DNA of 62,519 bases from Chthoniobacteraceae bacterium. Its GTDB lineage: Bacteria > Verrucomicrobiota > Verrucomicrobiia > Chthoniobacterales > Chthoniobacteraceae. The number at the start of each line of letters is the position of its first letter. Position 1 is the first letter of the stretch. Under the pieces are notes generated by a model, which saw only the letters and a program-made list of their open reading frames with translations, ran no database searches and was not told the origin of the DNA. Made by a program: the position numbers and the translations under genes. The stretch covers positions 1-62,519 of the forward strand of contig CANJZW010000015.1 of NCBI GenBank assembly GCA_947479475.1, given 5' to 3'. This document shows positions 25,181-32,909 of the stretch, one piece after another.

Positions 25181-26551
25181 ATGCGGCGACTCCTAATCAC
25201 ACTTGTAGGGCTGGGTCTGGCAAACGGCAGCGCCGCGGAAGTCAGTTTCCAAAAGGAGGTTTGGCCCGTTTTCAAGCGGCACTGTGTGGCCTGCCACGGC
25301 GACAAGAAGGCGAAGGGCGGGCTGCGTATGGATCAGGTGGCAGCCCTCCTTAAGGGGGGGGAGACGGGCGCCTTGTTCAAGGCCGGTCATCCCGACGATA
25401 GCCTTTTGATTTCGCAGGTAAGCGGCGAAAAACCCGAGATGCCGGAAAAAGAGCCGCCGCTTTCGGCTGCAAAGGTGCGGCTGCTTCGTGACTGGGTGGC
25501 CCAGGGGGCGAAGATCGACGGGGAGCCTAAGACAATCCTTCCCCCTGTGACGATTCCCCGTATTTATGCGACGGCGCCGGCCGTCTCGAGCGTGAGCATC
25601 AGCCCCGACGGTAAGTTAGGCGCGGCTGCGTGCCGCAGCGAGGTCGTGCTTTTTAACGTGGGGGATGAAACCCAGCTGCGTCGGCTGCCCACGGACTTCG
25701 ATCTGGTGACGCACGTGACGTTCAGTCCCGACGGAAAGTATCTGGCAGTCGCCGGCGGTTCACCCCAGCAATTTGGCGGACTCATCGTGTTTGATCCAGC
25801 CAGCGGCAGAAAGCTGAGCGACAGGCATTTTGGGAACGACACCTTTTTCAAGGGGGCCTTTGCACCGGATGGTCAGAGTATTGCCTTGGGCTCGGCGACC
25901 GGTGCGATCTATCTCATCCCGCTGGACCCGGCAATGCCGCCCAAGACCATCGACCTGCACAGCGACTGGGTCATGGATGTCGCATTTACGCCGGACGGCA
26001 AACAACTCGTGAGTGGAAGCCGGGATAAAACCACAAAGTTGAGCAGCGTCGAAGGGCTGCATCTGCTGCGTTCCGTGGACCAATCGGCCGAGGGCATCAA
26101 CGCAGTCGCGGCGGACGGATTGACCGCCATTTCGGGAGGGAACGCGCGGGCGCTGGTGGGTTATGACTTTAAACTGGCACTGGCGGGGGTCAGCGTGACT
26201 GGCTCCGGCAACGGTGCCCAGCCCATTACAAACAAGGACAAGTACCTGAGGGCCTTTGAGGCCCAGACAGGCGCGGTGATGGCGCTCGCCACCAGCGGTG
26301 ACCGGAAGCTTTTGGCCGTGGCGACCCGCGGTGCGGAAGTGCGCCTCTACCAGACAGACACGCGCACGCGGAAAACGGCCCTCGCCAATGTGCCCGCTCC
26401 AGTGCTGTCAGTGGCGTTGAACGAGGATGGGTCGCGTCTGGTTCTGGGCAGCAAAAACGGCCAGGTTCAGGTTTGGGACACCGCTTCGGGAAAGCTTCTC
26501 AAGACACTCAATCCGGTGCCTGTGCAGGAGGCTGCGGTGGCGGCCAAATAG
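25181..26551 (+). CDS. Cassette B: cytochrome c (PSCyt1-like) and WD40 propeller protein
   Basis: ATG 25181 starts a Sec signal (RRLLITLVGLGLANGSAA), and the in-frame start at 25097 would overlap the upstream gene. A planctomycete-type cytochrome c domain follows (FKRHCVACHGDKKAKGGLRM, CVACH near residues 35-39) with EMPEKEPPLS as distal loop. Residues about 125-450 form WD40 repeats (SVSISPDGKLGAA, HVTFSPDGKYLAV, VMDVAFTPDGKQLVSGSRD, GQVQVWDTASGKLLKTL). It is the last gene of cassette B. The domain pair suggests an electron-transfer module carried on a protein-binding propeller. Unlike the cassette C protein it has no internal coiled coil. Confidence 0.92.
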   Translation: MRRLLITLVGLGLANGSAAEVSFQKEVWPVFKRHCVACHGDKKAKGGLRMDQVAALLKGGETGALFKAGHPDDSLLISQVSGEKPEMPEKEPPLSAAKVRLLRDWVAQGAKIDGEPKTILPPVTIPRIYATAPAVSSVSISPDGKLGAAACRSEVVLFNVGDETQLRRLPTDFDLVTHVTFSPDGKYLAVAGGSPQQFGGLIVFDPASGRKLSDRHFGNDTFFKGAFAPDGQSIALGSATGAIYLIPLDPAMPPKTIDLHSDWVMDVAFTPDGKQLVSGSRDKTTKLSSVEGLHLLRSVDQSAEGINAVAADGLTAISGGNARALVGYDFKLALAGVSVTGSGNGAQPITNKDKYLRAFEAQTGAVMALATSGDRKLLAVATRGAEVRLYQTDTRTRKTALANVPAPVLSVALNEDGSRLVLGSKNGQVQVWDTASGKLLKTLNPVPVQEAAVAAK

Positions 26552-26628
26552 GGTGGAGTCTGCTTGCCGTGCCAAGTGCTGGTTCGGTTGGCGGCCGCCT
26601 GGGGGTCGCTGGGTCGCAGTGGTGTTTT

Positions 26629-27915
26629 TCACGGGTTTTGAAATTGTGATTGGTATGCGGCTGGAACGAGTTGTTCGATGAGAGTTTTTTTGTCAGCGCC
26701 TGTTGCAGTGGCTCCTTCGGGCAGCATCCTGCCGTTGATTACGCAGTTGTCGAACGAGACCAGGCCTTGGATTGTCATCTCCATGTTTTCCAAAGTGATC
26801 TGAGCAGCCCGCAACGTGGCGGTTTTCTGCACTAGCGCCGGTTCCGGTTTGTTTGCGCGACGAATAAAAACATTCTTCAGATCTAACTCAACGTGTTCGT
26901 TACCGCCTGCGCTCACGCTGAGGGGATGCTCCGCGGTAGACCACACAACCGCGTTCTCGACGCGATAGCGTCCGTTGTTGAGGAAAAACAAATCGTAGGC
27001 CTGGCAGTCGGCGATGAAGACGTTTTTGTAGCTGGTATGCGCCGCGACCGTGTCGGTGATGCCAGTGCTATTGCCGATGGAAACTAACCCGTCTACGCGA
27101 TACTCCGCGCTTTCATGCGCGCCGATGCCATCGTCTCCGCATTCAATAGCTCGGATGTTCTCGAACACAACGTCGCGGCAATCGCCATGGATATTGAAGC
27201 CATCATTGTAGGGATGCGTAGCTGTGATGTTTTTTATAATGAGATGCGCGTTGTTGCCGCCCATCTGGACTCCCCCTGAACGCATCGGCGCGGCGATGTT
27301 TGCGTCGGCAAGTTTTTGACCGGGAATCAGCTTGAGGTAAAAGGTGCCAAAGAGCTGCTTCGCGGGTGTCTTTGAACGCTCCGTATCCACAACGAAGGTC
27401 CATTCGCCGGGCTGCAATTCCCGTGGCTTTTTAAACGGTGCCTTCTTCCCTTTGGAGGTGCGCCCCATGCGATTCATTTTGCCGTTCCAGATGAAGAACC
27501 AGCGGCTTATAATCGCCTCATCCAGCCTCGGAAGCAGCTCATCATTGGCGAAGAGGCCGGGCTCCAGTTCACTCCATTTCTCCAAGTCGATGGGATCGGA
27601 TCCTTCAAGCGTTGCGCCATGTCCATCGAGTGTAATCGGCTTTCCCAGTTCGCCTTTCTTTCCATAAAATCCTGCGTAATCGTGATAAACGATTGGCTCA
27701 AGATGAATTGTGTCGCCTGGTTGCGCCATCTTGATTGCTTCCCGAATAGTCTTCGCTTCCATCCCAACGCGAATATTGCGAACGCTTTGCGCCGCGGCGT
27801 TTGGCGCTGCGGCTTCCGCCCCTGCGTTAATTGAATTCGGAATCGCATCGCCGGCATAAAGAGACGTGGACAGTTGCCACAAAACAGCGAGTAGAAAAGG
27901 AGGAGTGCGACTCAT
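26629..27915 (-). CDS. Exported right-handed parallel beta-helix protein (pectate-lyase-like)
   Basis: I use ATG 27915, which starts a signal peptide (MSRTPPFLLAVLWQLSTSLY); an in-frame start at 28008 would extend into a pseudogene. The 428-residue protein opens with IREAIKMAQPGDTIHL, the usual entry of DUF1565/beta-helix folds. Short beta turns follow, ending in a run HLIIKNITATHPYNDGFNIH, DVVFENIRAIECGDDGIGAH, GLVSIGNSTGI, NVFIADCQAYDLFFLNN. Such folds are found in polysaccharide lyases and hydrolases, but no catalytic set can be assigned. It lies downstream of the decayed gene and the FAD oxidoreductase on the same strand and convergent with cassette B. Confidence 0.75.
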   Translation of the reverse strand: MSRTPPFLLAVLWQLSTSLYAGDAIPNSINAGAEAAAPNAAAQSVRNIRVGMEAKTIREAIKMAQPGDTIHLEPIVYHDYAGFYGKKGELGKPITLDGHGATLEGSDPIDLEKWSELEPGLFANDELLPRLDEAIISRWFFIWNGKMNRMGRTSKGKKAPFKKPRELQPGEWTFVVDTERSKTPAKQLFGTFYLKLIPGQKLADANIAAPMRSGGVQMGGNNAHLIIKNITATHPYNDGFNIHGDCRDVVFENIRAIECGDDGIGAHESAEYRVDGLVSIGNSTGITDTVAAHTSYKNVFIADCQAYDLFFLNNGRYRVENAVVWSTAEHPLSVSAGGNEHVELDLKNVFIRRANKPEPALVQKTATLRAAQITLENMEMTIQGLVSFDNCVINGRMLPEGATATGADKKTLIEQLVPAAYQSQFQNP

Positions 27916-27959
27916 AAAACAAAAGACAGGGAAAAGGGAAAGAGCGGATAAAAAGGGGA

Positions 27960-28210
27960 TTAGCGTTTGGAAACGTAGAACAGCAGCATGGTGCCGGTGC
28001 CTTCCCAAAGGCGGGGCGGAAGTCCCTCTTGATAATCAGATTTATGTTGTTCGTTCAAACAGCATTTGACGAGGATGGTTTTGCTCCCTTTGCGGAGGTG
28101 TCCTTTGCGTCTGTATCCGTCCAGGATCGGTCTACGATGTTACTCGTTGCGGGCGAAAAATAATTTACCGTGGAGCCAGATTTTCCATGGGTTCGTGAAT
28201 CCCAACTCGT
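27960..28210 (-). pseudogene. Decayed C-terminal fragment of a PVC-type secreted protein
   Basis: Between the FAD oxidoreductase and the beta-helix gene, one minus-strand frame reads LGFTNPWKIWLHGKLFFARN, then a TAA stop at 28140-28142 where homologues usually continue with Y. It resumes as HRRPILDGYRRKGHLRKGS and KTILVKCCLNEQ and ends at a stop at 27960. This matches, from memory, the C-terminal module of large PVC proteins (WKLWVNGK, then a run ending in ILLKVCQNEQ). Just upstream the similarity moves into another frame (LRPLIET near 28210-28228), which suggests a frameshift as well. The rest of the gap (about 28230-28457) shows nothing I recognise. Confidence 0.6.
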
Positions 28211-28457
28211 TTCGATAAGGGGGCGCAGCTCACGTCCATTAGGCAGGGAGGGTCATTGAATTAGTCAAACCTAACTCACGCTGCGAGATGGAATACGGGT
28301 TTTGTAGGTTCTGGTGAAAAAGAGGAATGCCTAAATACTCCCTTGAGCGATAAAAAAATGGCGCTGCTGAGTGTATTACAATAAATGTGAAACCGTATAA
28401 AACATAGCCAATCCAGTTCGCTGTGTAACCACAAGAGGACTCTGGCAGTTGATGGTT

Positions 28458-30746
28458 TTAGCTCTTTTTTGCTGAGATTGGTGGCTCAAGGCGATCAGGG
28501 ATATTATTGTTGTCGCGATCGAAAGGAAGTGGGTCGTCATAATCCTTGCGGCCATCTTCGTCATCATCATTGCCAGGTCGCAACCATGCTCCGGGTGTCG
28601 GCAGCCATTCATGTTCCAGTTGAAGCGCCCGCCAAATATGCTGTGCAGTTTCAGCCCGTGTGATGGGGCGGGTTCCATAGTTTTGGAGCGTATTTGCGAC
28701 TGGCAAACCAAGGCGCTTGAGCCAGTCGGCAAGCATGGCTCGTGTCGCCTTGCCGTCGGGGGTGAAACTTGGCGATGTGGGCTGGAAGTCTCCCCATGTG
28801 ACTATGGCTTCGATGAATGCGCGATCGGGGTCATCGGCTGGCACGTCTGAGTACAATGGCATTTCATGGCGCGGCCAATCTTTCGCCAGAGATAGGGCAC
28901 GGCACACACGGGCAAGTACGCGGGCGAGCTCGCGACGGGACATGATTTGATCAGGCTTGAAGAAAAGGCTTTCGGCATCCGGTTGCCAGATTCCGCGCAC
29001 GGCAAGCATGTTCACGGCTTCGAAATAGAGATCGTCCGGCGTCAAATCGTGCCAAGGCCAAAGTAAGATGCCAGGACCACCCGAGCCACGCACAAGACGC
29101 AGTTGCAGTTCGCGGACCTTTTCCAAATTGCTAGCGACATCCCTCGGATCGATATGATCGCGCAAGCTCAGCCAGGCAAGCGTGGCGCCTGCCTGACCCA
29201 CGTGCATCATTTGGCCGTGCAGACGGATCGCGGATTGTACGACACTGCTTACGCCAATGTTTTTTCCGGCGCCGATCAATCCATTCATCTCGATGGGCAC
29301 GAGTCCCCGCAGCGGGTAGGTTGAGCGGTCGGTGTCCGTATGCCAGCCGCGGGTGGGGGTGTGAATATTGCGCCAGGGGCCGTTCCTAGATTCTTCAACA
29401 AAGCCGCGGCGTGTGGGATGAAAGTCTATATTGAACTGGAACCCGAAGATGCCATCCGTGGACATGACTTTGGCCCAGAGCGGGTCGCGGGTTGCGGCCC
29501 GGATGTCCTGCTCCCGCAGCATGTAAAGAGCTTCAAGCCGAAGGCCTTCACGGATATAGGGTTTCGGGGGCAACCGATCCTCCGTTCCAAACTCATCGGT
29601 GAGTTTCATGTAGCGGAAGGATTGAGGGAAGTCGCCCGTCCGATCGTGTACGGCCGTTTGGAGATGATACAGCATGCTGAGGGCGTGCTGCTTCACGTCT
29701 TCAAAAACAATGCGGCGTTGCATCGGGGTGAGTTCGACGATGTTTTTTTTCGAAGCGCCAGGCTCAGTGTTCTCAAGTGCATCAACAACGCGCTGCGGAA
29801 GCTGGCAAAGCGGATAGTCCTGCGTTGGGTAGTTTAAGAATGTCGCTTCCGTGCCGGGAGAAAATCCATTGTGCCACCGATCCACTAAACGGCGATGAGT
29901 GTAAGGGCTGTTGCCGCTCGGGGAGTAAATGCCGCCGCTCATGTCGCTGTCTACCCAAGGTGCGAGCTTGTCGAGTCCGACAAAGGATAGAGGATGGTAA
30001 TTGGGCGGCCTGGGGATGGTAGCGTCTTTGCCGCCGGTCTCACGAAGAACCATGCACCATGAGATGGGATTCATTTCATTTTGACCGGCTTCGTCAAATT
30101 CCTCCGGCGCGCTGGTTTCACCAAATCGGGATTTTAAATCAGGGCCTGCGCTGTGTTTCGCTCCGCTGAGTCGGATGAGGTCGCCCCAGTCGCTCGCATC
30201 CATTGTAATTCGCGCCTTGATAGTCAGGCGTTTTGTTCCTCCTTTTGTTGGCTCAAACTCCGCACCTATCACGCGGCCTGCTTCAACCAAACCCTTTACG
30301 GGCTGCCAACTACGCTCAATGCGCAACGCACCGCTAATCACATACGGTTGGAGCAGATCCTCGAATATCTTTGCCGCCGCCGCCGGTTCAATGGTTTCGG
30401 TCCCGCAGAATGCGTTGCCCGGGCAAGGCATCCCGTAGGTTGCTGAGTTATGCGCTCGGATGCGTCGGAGCACTTCGAGAAAAAGACCACTTCTTGGAAA
30501 ATGCGTCTTGGTGTTGTTTGCCACGGTCCATTCGTCGGGACAACCAACACCCTCTGCACTGAATTGCCCTCCCAGCCACTCGATGTCATTCACGAGCACG
30601 ATGTTCTTTATTCCCAGTCGTGCCGCCTGTACCGCTGCTGCGCAGGCTGATTCATTGCCGCCAACAATGAGAAGATCCGTGTTGATGTCCTCCGCAGCCA
30701 GGAGGGAAGGGAGGAGTAAAAAGAGGCAAAGAATATTTTTCTTCAT
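28458..30746 (-). CDS. Exported FAD-dependent oxidoreductase with SLH-like repeats and an Asp-rich tail
   Basis: Start is ATG 30746, overlapping the SDR stop as ATGA, and gives a signal peptide (MKKNILCLFLLLPSLLAAED). The N-terminus has the FAD dinucleotide fold (DLLIVGGNESACAAAVQAAR, WLGGQFSAEGVGCPDEW) of the FAD_oxidored (PF12831) family. PF12831-type motifs recur near 490 (YPLRGLVPIEMNGLIGAGKN). Residues about 590-735 contain SLH-like units (ARVLARVCRAL, FIEAIVTWGDF, ITRAETAQHIWRAL). The last 35 residues are Asp/Asn-rich (NDDDEDGRKDYDD, DRDNNNIPDRLE), as in thrombospondin type 3 calcium loops. The total is 762 residues. The enzyme is likely tethered at the cell surface and oxidises an unknown cyclic or sugar substrate with the SDR. 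Confidence 0.85.
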   Translation of the reverse strand: MKKNILCLFLLLPSLLAAEDINTDLLIVGGNESACAAAVQAARLGIKNIVLVNDIEWLGGQFSAEGVGCPDEWTVANNTKTHFPRSGLFLEVLRRIRAHNSATYGMPCPGNAFCGTETIEPAAAAKIFEDLLQPYVISGALRIERSWQPVKGLVEAGRVIGAEFEPTKGGTKRLTIKARITMDASDWGDLIRLSGAKHSAGPDLKSRFGETSAPEEFDEAGQNEMNPISWCMVLRETGGKDATIPRPPNYHPLSFVGLDKLAPWVDSDMSGGIYSPSGNSPYTHRRLVDRWHNGFSPGTEATFLNYPTQDYPLCQLPQRVVDALENTEPGASKKNIVELTPMQRRIVFEDVKQHALSMLYHLQTAVHDRTGDFPQSFRYMKLTDEFGTEDRLPPKPYIREGLRLEALYMLREQDIRAATRDPLWAKVMSTDGIFGFQFNIDFHPTRRGFVEESRNGPWRNIHTPTRGWHTDTDRSTYPLRGLVPIEMNGLIGAGKNIGVSSVVQSAIRLHGQMMHVGQAGATLAWLSLRDHIDPRDVASNLEKVRELQLRLVRGSGGPGILLWPWHDLTPDDLYFEAVNMLAVRGIWQPDAESLFFKPDQIMSRRELARVLARVCRALSLAKDWPRHEMPLYSDVPADDPDRAFIEAIVTWGDFQPTSPSFTPDGKATRAMLADWLKRLGLPVANTLQNYGTRPITRAETAQHIWRALQLEHEWLPTPGAWLRPGNDDDEDGRKDYDDPLPFDRDNNNIPDRLEPPISAKKS

Positions 30747-31471
30747 AACTGTGCCATGGGTTGGATCATCGGCCAAAGCTTGATCTCTTCGGTGACAAGA
30801 TGTGCCGGTAGCTGGGCGATTTGAACGAGCAGATTACCCATGTCTGCCGGCGAAATGCACTTCGCGAGCACCTCAGGATCACGTGGTTCCAGATTTGCTG
30901 CATCGGTGAATTCCGTTTGTCCCCAGGAAGGTAGAACGGACGTGACCCTGACTCCATGAGGCCGGAGTTCGGCAAGCAGGCAACGCGTGAACATAAGCAA
31001 TCCGGCCTTCGCTGCTGAATAGACGCTCCAACCCGGCCAGGCGTGTGTGGAGCAGGCACTGCCGATGTTTATGATCATGCCGCTGCCCTGCGTTTGCATG
31101 ATCGCCGCGGCTCGACGGCATCCGAGCATCGCTCCGGTGAGATTGCTTGCGATACTCTGCGCAATAGCGTTGTCGGTCTGCTGGCTGGCTGAGCGTATCT
31201 TCACGCCTTCGCCCGCATTGTTGACGAGGATGTCGAGGCGACCGGCGCGACTGACGATATCCGCGATGAGCTTATCCCATCCGGCTCCATCTGCAACATC
31301 CGCCACGAGCGGGGATGCGCCGATTCGTTTTGCTGATTCGAGAAGCTTGGCCTCATTGCGGCCGGTGATCCAAACATTGGCGCCAGCCTTGACGAAGGCT
31401 TCCGCAATGCCCGCTCCATAGCCTCGTGAGCCACCGGTAACAATGACGGCAAGGTTTTTTAGTGAACTCAT
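30743..31471 (-). CDS. SDR family NAD(P)-dependent oxidoreductase
   Basis: A 242-residue short-chain dehydrogenase, started at ATG 31471 (MSSLKNLAVIVTGGSRGYGA), with the longer frame reaching 31522. It has the Rossmann TGGSRGYGAGIAE glycine motif, an NNAG motif, a GSACSTHAW catalytic Ser region and YSAAK as catalytic Tyr/Lys. No signal peptide is seen, so it is cytoplasmic. The stop overlaps the FAD oxidoreductase start by 4 bp, which implies translational coupling. It is transcribed divergently from the IclR regulator. Substrate is unknown; a sugar or cyclitol alcohol is likely from context. Confidence 0.92.
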   Translation of the reverse strand: MSSLKNLAVIVTGGSRGYGAGIAEAFVKAGANVWITGRNEAKLLESAKRIGASPLVADVADGAGWDKLIADIVSRAGRLDILVNNAGEGVKIRSASQQTDNAIAQSIASNLTGAMLGCRRAAAIMQTQGSGMIINIGSACSTHAWPGWSVYSAAKAGLLMFTRCLLAELRPHGVRVTSVLPSWGQTEFTDAANLEPRDPEVLAKCISPADMGNLLVQIAQLPAHLVTEEIKLWPMIQPMAQL

Positions 31472-31475
31472 AATT

Positions 31476-31530
31476 GAAATGACAAATTTCTCGAATTTTG
31501 GAATACCGGATTGAGTTTGCAATCACAAAC
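31476..31530. promoter_or_regulatory. Two candidate operators between the SDR and IclR genes
   Basis: The 82-bp divergent gap holds two perfect palindromic pairs: GAAAT-GACAA-ATTTC at 31476-31490 and GTTTG-CAATCA-CAAAC at 31515-31530. Each has 5-bp arms, in the size range of IclR-family operators, and one lies near each start codon. They are good candidates for autoregulation and for repression of the SDR-FAD unit. Confidence 0.4.
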
Positions 31531-31553
31531 AGCGGTTGAATAATCAAACGCTG

Positions 31554-32348
31554 ATGCCTGCGAAGAAATCTTCAAATCAACATTCCATTCTGCACCGCTA
31601 CAGAGTGCCGATTTTGGACCGGACTCTGGACTTGTTAGAGCTGCTCACCCGGCAGCCTGAGGGCATGACGCTGACTGCGATGACTGAGTCGTTAAAGATG
31701 CCAAAGAACTCAGTTTTTCGCATCGCCAGCACACTCACTTTGCGCGGCTACACCGAGCGCAATGAAGTCACCAAGACTTATCGTGCAAGTCGCAAACTCC
31801 TGAGCCTCGGATACGCAGCGGTTGGCGGTGAACGCCTGATCCAAGCCGCCGCCCCAATCCTGCTGGCTTTGCGTGATGCCACTGGTGAGACCGCCCTCTT
31901 GGGCACATTGGCTGGAAGCCATGGCGTAGTGCTCGATCAGATCCCGTCATCACATCCGGTGAAGGTGGTGGTGGAAATCGGTCATGCCTTCACCTTGCAT
32001 ACGGCAGCGCCCGCCAAAGCGATGCTTGCCTACTGGAGTGCTGATTCTCAAAAAGTTTTCGTTCAGCAAATCAAGTTCACCAAACGTACAAGCCGGACCA
32101 TATCCTCCGCAAAGGCGTATCTTCAGGAACTGAAAGAGGCGCAGGCGCTGGGCTATGCGCTGGACCGCGGCGAAGAAAGCGAGACCTTCGCCTGCGCCGC
32201 CGCCCCGGTGTTTGATCACCGGGGAAATCCTGTCGCCTCTTTGTGGATTAGCGGGCCAACCGATCGTGTGACTATTGCGAATTTGGACAAACTAGGAATG
32301 CAGGTGAAGGGGTTTGCGGATGAACTGTCGCGGAAGCTTGGCCGTTGA
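31554..32348 (+). CDS. IclR family transcriptional regulator
   Basis: I start this 264-residue protein at ATG 31554; a TTG at 31536 is also in frame. Residues about 20-85 form the IclR winged helix-turn-helix (VPILDRTLDLLELLTRQ, LKMPKNSVFRIASTLTLRGY). Residues about 95-260 form the ligand-binding effector domain (ATGETALLGTLAG, HTAAPAKAMLAYW, LGYALDRGEESETFACAAAP, WISGPTDRV). It is divergent from the SDR gene and is likely its regulator, responding to a small carboxylate or sugar-derived ligand. Length and domain order are normal for the family. Confidence 0.93.
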   Translation: MPAKKSSNQHSILHRYRVPILDRTLDLLELLTRQPEGMTLTAMTESLKMPKNSVFRIASTLTLRGYTERNEVTKTYRASRKLLSLGYAAVGGERLIQAAAPILLALRDATGETALLGTLAGSHGVVLDQIPSSHPVKVVVEIGHAFTLHTAAPAKAMLAYWSADSQKVFVQQIKFTKRTSRTISSAKAYLQELKEAQALGYALDRGEESETFACAAAPVFDHRGNPVASLWISGPTDRVTIANLDKLGMQVKGFADELSRKLGR

Positions 32349-32378
32349 AGTGTTCAATGTCTGGCGACTTTCTGAGTA

Positions 32379-32393
32379 CGCGATATAATCGCG
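32379..32393. other. Perfect hairpin in a convergent gap
   Basis: CGCGAT-ATA-ATCGCG lies between the 3' ends of the IclR gene and the Nudix gene. It could terminate both transcripts in bidirectional fashion, but no T run follows on either strand, so the role is uncertain. Confidence 0.3.
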
Positions 32394-32427
32394 GCCACTG
32401 TTTCCAGACCGACTTTGGCGCGGCCAC

Positions 32428-32892
32428 TCAGGGCAGGTTGATCCAGAGCAAGTCTGCGAATACGCTGCGGTACATGCTGCGTTTCATGGGGGGGAGCCAC
32501 TTTAGATCGAAGGTTTCCGGCAAAATCCAGCGGTAGGATTGGAACTCCGGGTGGGGCATATCCAAGCAGATGGCGTCCTCGAGTCCATGGTAGTGCACCA
32601 GGAAAAAATACTGGTCCTTACCGTGGAAACCTTTCACTACCGCACCTTCGAAATCGTAGCGGTACGGGCCTTTTTGGTTCCGGATTTCGGTTTGTTCAGG
32701 GGTGACCCCTATTTCTTCGTACAGTTCCCGGCTGAGTGCCCCCTCCAAGGTTTCTCCTGGATCCACTCCTCCTTGTGGAAATTGCCAGGCGCCGCGTTTG
32801 CCCAGACGCTCACAGATCAGGATGCGTCCCGTTGAATCACGCAGAATACCGGCAACGTTGAGTCGGTAACGGGGCAGGGGTGCTGGCGGCAT
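32428..32892 (-). CDS. Nudix hydrolase, RppH-like (RNA pyrophosphohydrolase)
   Basis: The 154-residue protein begins with PRYRLNVAGILRDSTGRILI and carries the complete Nudix box (GGVDPGETLEG followed by RELYEEIGV). The W-F-P-Q-G sequence before the box and the C-terminal QSYRWILPETFDLKWLPPMK are typical of the RppH group, which removes pyrophosphate from 5'-triphosphorylated RNA and starts decay. A role as diadenosine-polyphosphate hydrolase is an alternative. It follows the topoisomerase III gene by 17 bp and is co-transcribed with it. Confidence 0.85.
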   Translation of the reverse strand: MPPAPLPRYRLNVAGILRDSTGRILICERLGKRGAWQFPQGGVDPGETLEGALSRELYEEIGVTPEQTEIRNQKGPYRYDFEGAVVKGFHGKDQYFFLVHYHGLEDAICLDMPHPEFQSYRWILPETFDLKWLPPMKRSMYRSVFADLLWINLP

Positions 32893-32909
32893 GAAGAGGA
32901 TGAGGGGGG

